From NCBI GenBank assembly GCA_001603415.1, contig LUYY01000192.1:1-6714 (forward strand): a stretch of 6,714 nt of DNA. Reading direction: 5' to 3'. Shown here piece after piece: positions 5,965-6,714 of the stretch. Numbering within the stretch: the first letter of the stretch is position 1; each line of letters begins with the position of its first letter. The DNA is from Bacteroidales bacterium Bact_07 (lineage in GTDB: Bacteria; Bacteroidota; Bacteroidia; Bacteroidales; Tenuifilaceae). Below the pieces are notes generated by a model. It saw only the letters and a list, made by a program, of their open reading frames with translations, did not search any database and had not been told where the DNA came from. The position numbers and the translations under genes are program-made.

Positions 5965-6686
5965 ACTATATTCCATTTTTTGGTGGTGGATAATGCTTTA
6001 GCTGCACCGGTTAATTTATACTTTGTGATAGGGTTCAATGACTTGAAAAGAATCTCTGTTGCTTTACCTTTTTGCAATTGATCTAAAATTGCTCCCAATA
6101 GAGCTCTTGTTGCAGGTGGATATTTCAATGCTAATCGAGCCAATGTGTTTATTTCTTTGTCTGATAAGTTTTTGATGATTGCCAAAAACCGTTTGGAGGA
6201 TTTTTCGATATTGGTATCGGGTATTTTTTTGATGTAGCGTATAGCATCAAGGAGCTGTAGCAAAGGGATATTTTCTTTGGTTATAATATTTTTCTGCTTT
6301 ATAAAAGTTATAGTGTAACGCTCCCGTTTAATTTTGGGTCGTATCTCGTTTTTTCCAATTTGTATAATGTTGCTCATCTGAGTGGTTAAACCCAATTGAT
6401 TATAAATGCTGTAGCCTGTGAGGTAGCCTGTAATTTTTCCATCTTCTTCCAACAAATCTTTAACTATTTGTGTCTGACTGGGCAGAATCTTGCCGAAAGG
6501 AGTGTTTTCTGGCTTGTAGAATTTACCTTTAGATATCTTTGCTATTTTGCCCGTAGCAACCATACGGTTCAGAGCTTTTATTACTGCTTCTTTTTGATTC
6601 ACATCAGTGATAAAATCGGAATAGGTGAACACATAACCCCTAGGTAATCTATCTATCATAAATGATATGTAATCAGATATTTTCAT
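5961..6686 (-). CDS. AbiEi-type antitoxin / DUF6088 winged-helix protein
   Basis: The 241-aa product lies directly upstream of the AbiEii toxin and overlaps it. The N-terminal part (about 1-60) is a winged-helix DNA-binding domain: R-G-Y-V-F-T-Y-S-D-F at 16-25, a recognition-helix region around A-L-N-R-M-V at 38-43, and the wing G-K-I-A-K-I-S-K-G-K-F-Y-K-P at 46-59. This pattern is seen in DUF6088 and AbiEi proteins. A second block, T-G-Y-L-T-G-Y-S-I-Y-N-Q-L-G-L-T-T-Q at 86-103, is typical of the family's middle domain. The remaining helical C-terminus (about 150-241) should be the part that neutralises the toxin. In AbiE systems the antitoxin also represses its own operon by binding inverted repeats near the promoter; here any such operator would lie at or beyond the window edge. 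Low GC of this gene and the toxin suggests transfer. The ATG at 6686 is preceded by an out-of-frame ATG at 6690. Confidence 0.85.
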   Translation of the reverse strand: MKISDYISFMIDRLPRGYVFTYSDFITDVNQKEAVIKALNRMVATGKIAKISKGKFYKPENTPFGKILPSQTQIVKDLLEEDGKITGYLTGYSIYNQLGLTTQMSNIIQIGKNEIRPKIKRERYTITFIKQKNIITKENIPLLQLLDAIRYIKKIPDTNIEKSSKRFLAIIKNLSDKEINTLARLALKYPPATRALLGAILDQLQKGKATEILFKSLNPITKYKLTGAAKALSTTKKWNIV

Positions 6687-6702
6687 TCATTTAATCTTTT
6701 TA

Positions 6703-6710
6703 CAAATATA
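6703..6710 (-). promoter_or_regulatory. -7 promoter element of the AbiE operon
   Basis: On the minus strand 6710-6703 reads TATATTTG, a perfect TAnnTTTG match, 17 bases upstream of the antitoxin ATG, which leaves a leader of roughly ten bases. The -33 element would lie past the right edge of the window and cannot be checked. No Shine-Dalgarno sequence is visible in the A-rich leader, as is normal for Bacteroidota. Confidence 0.6.
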
Positions 6711-6714
6711 ATTA

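Noticed and set aside
6396..6647. 83-aa + strand ORF opposite the antitoxin N-terminus
   Set aside because: Phe/Cys/Tyr-rich shadow of the winged-helix region; no start context or family resemblance.

Overview
The window looks like a chromosomal segment from a member of the Bacteroidota. Three things point there: perfect matches to the Bacteroidota -7 promoter element TAnnTTTG next to three gene starts or window edges, AT-rich leaders with no clear Shine-Dalgarno sequence, and the protein types (a RecG of Bacteroidota style, a DUF3108 exported protein, a small lipoprotein, a ChaN-like protein). Genus or family cannot be fixed from sequence alone.

Left part (1-1502): a ChaN-like exported protein gene on the + strand (38-913) faces a minus-strand block. 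Between chaN and a predicted lipoprotein gene (1095-1502) lies an unlisted 43-codon ORF (910-1041, minus) for a single-span membrane peptide. Its stop codon overlaps that of chaN, and its start codon sits inside a perfect 14-bp inverted repeat (1037-1075). A Bacteroidota-type promoter at the left edge points out of the window, towards a divergent gene that is not seen.

Middle part (1581-4819, minus): a 77-aa protein of unknown function, an intrinsic terminator, then recG (702 aa, all helicase motifs visible) followed by a DUF3108 exported protein whose start overlaps the recG stop by 4 nt (ATGA). RecG is a DNA-repair and fork-remodelling helicase. The DUF3108 protein is exported, so the pair is linked in expression rather than by obvious function.

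Right part (5017-6710, minus): a two-gene AbiE-type (type IV) toxin-antitoxin and phage abortive-infection module. It consists of an AbiEi-like/DUF6088 winged-helix antitoxin and an AbiEii nucleotidyltransferase toxin, overlapping and driven from a TATATTTG promoter at the window edge. Sampled 60-base lines here are about 30-38% GC, against about 43-55% in recG, chaN and the 77-aa gene, which fits a horizontally acquired cassette beside a housekeeping operon. The 4820-5016 gap separates the two blocks and holds two inverted repeats but no gene.

I see no rRNA, tRNA, CRISPR array, transposase or replication origin. The known system here is the AbiE pair. The least explained pieces are the 43-aa membrane peptide with its start-codon hairpin, and the 77-aa protein with a palindromic site upstream.
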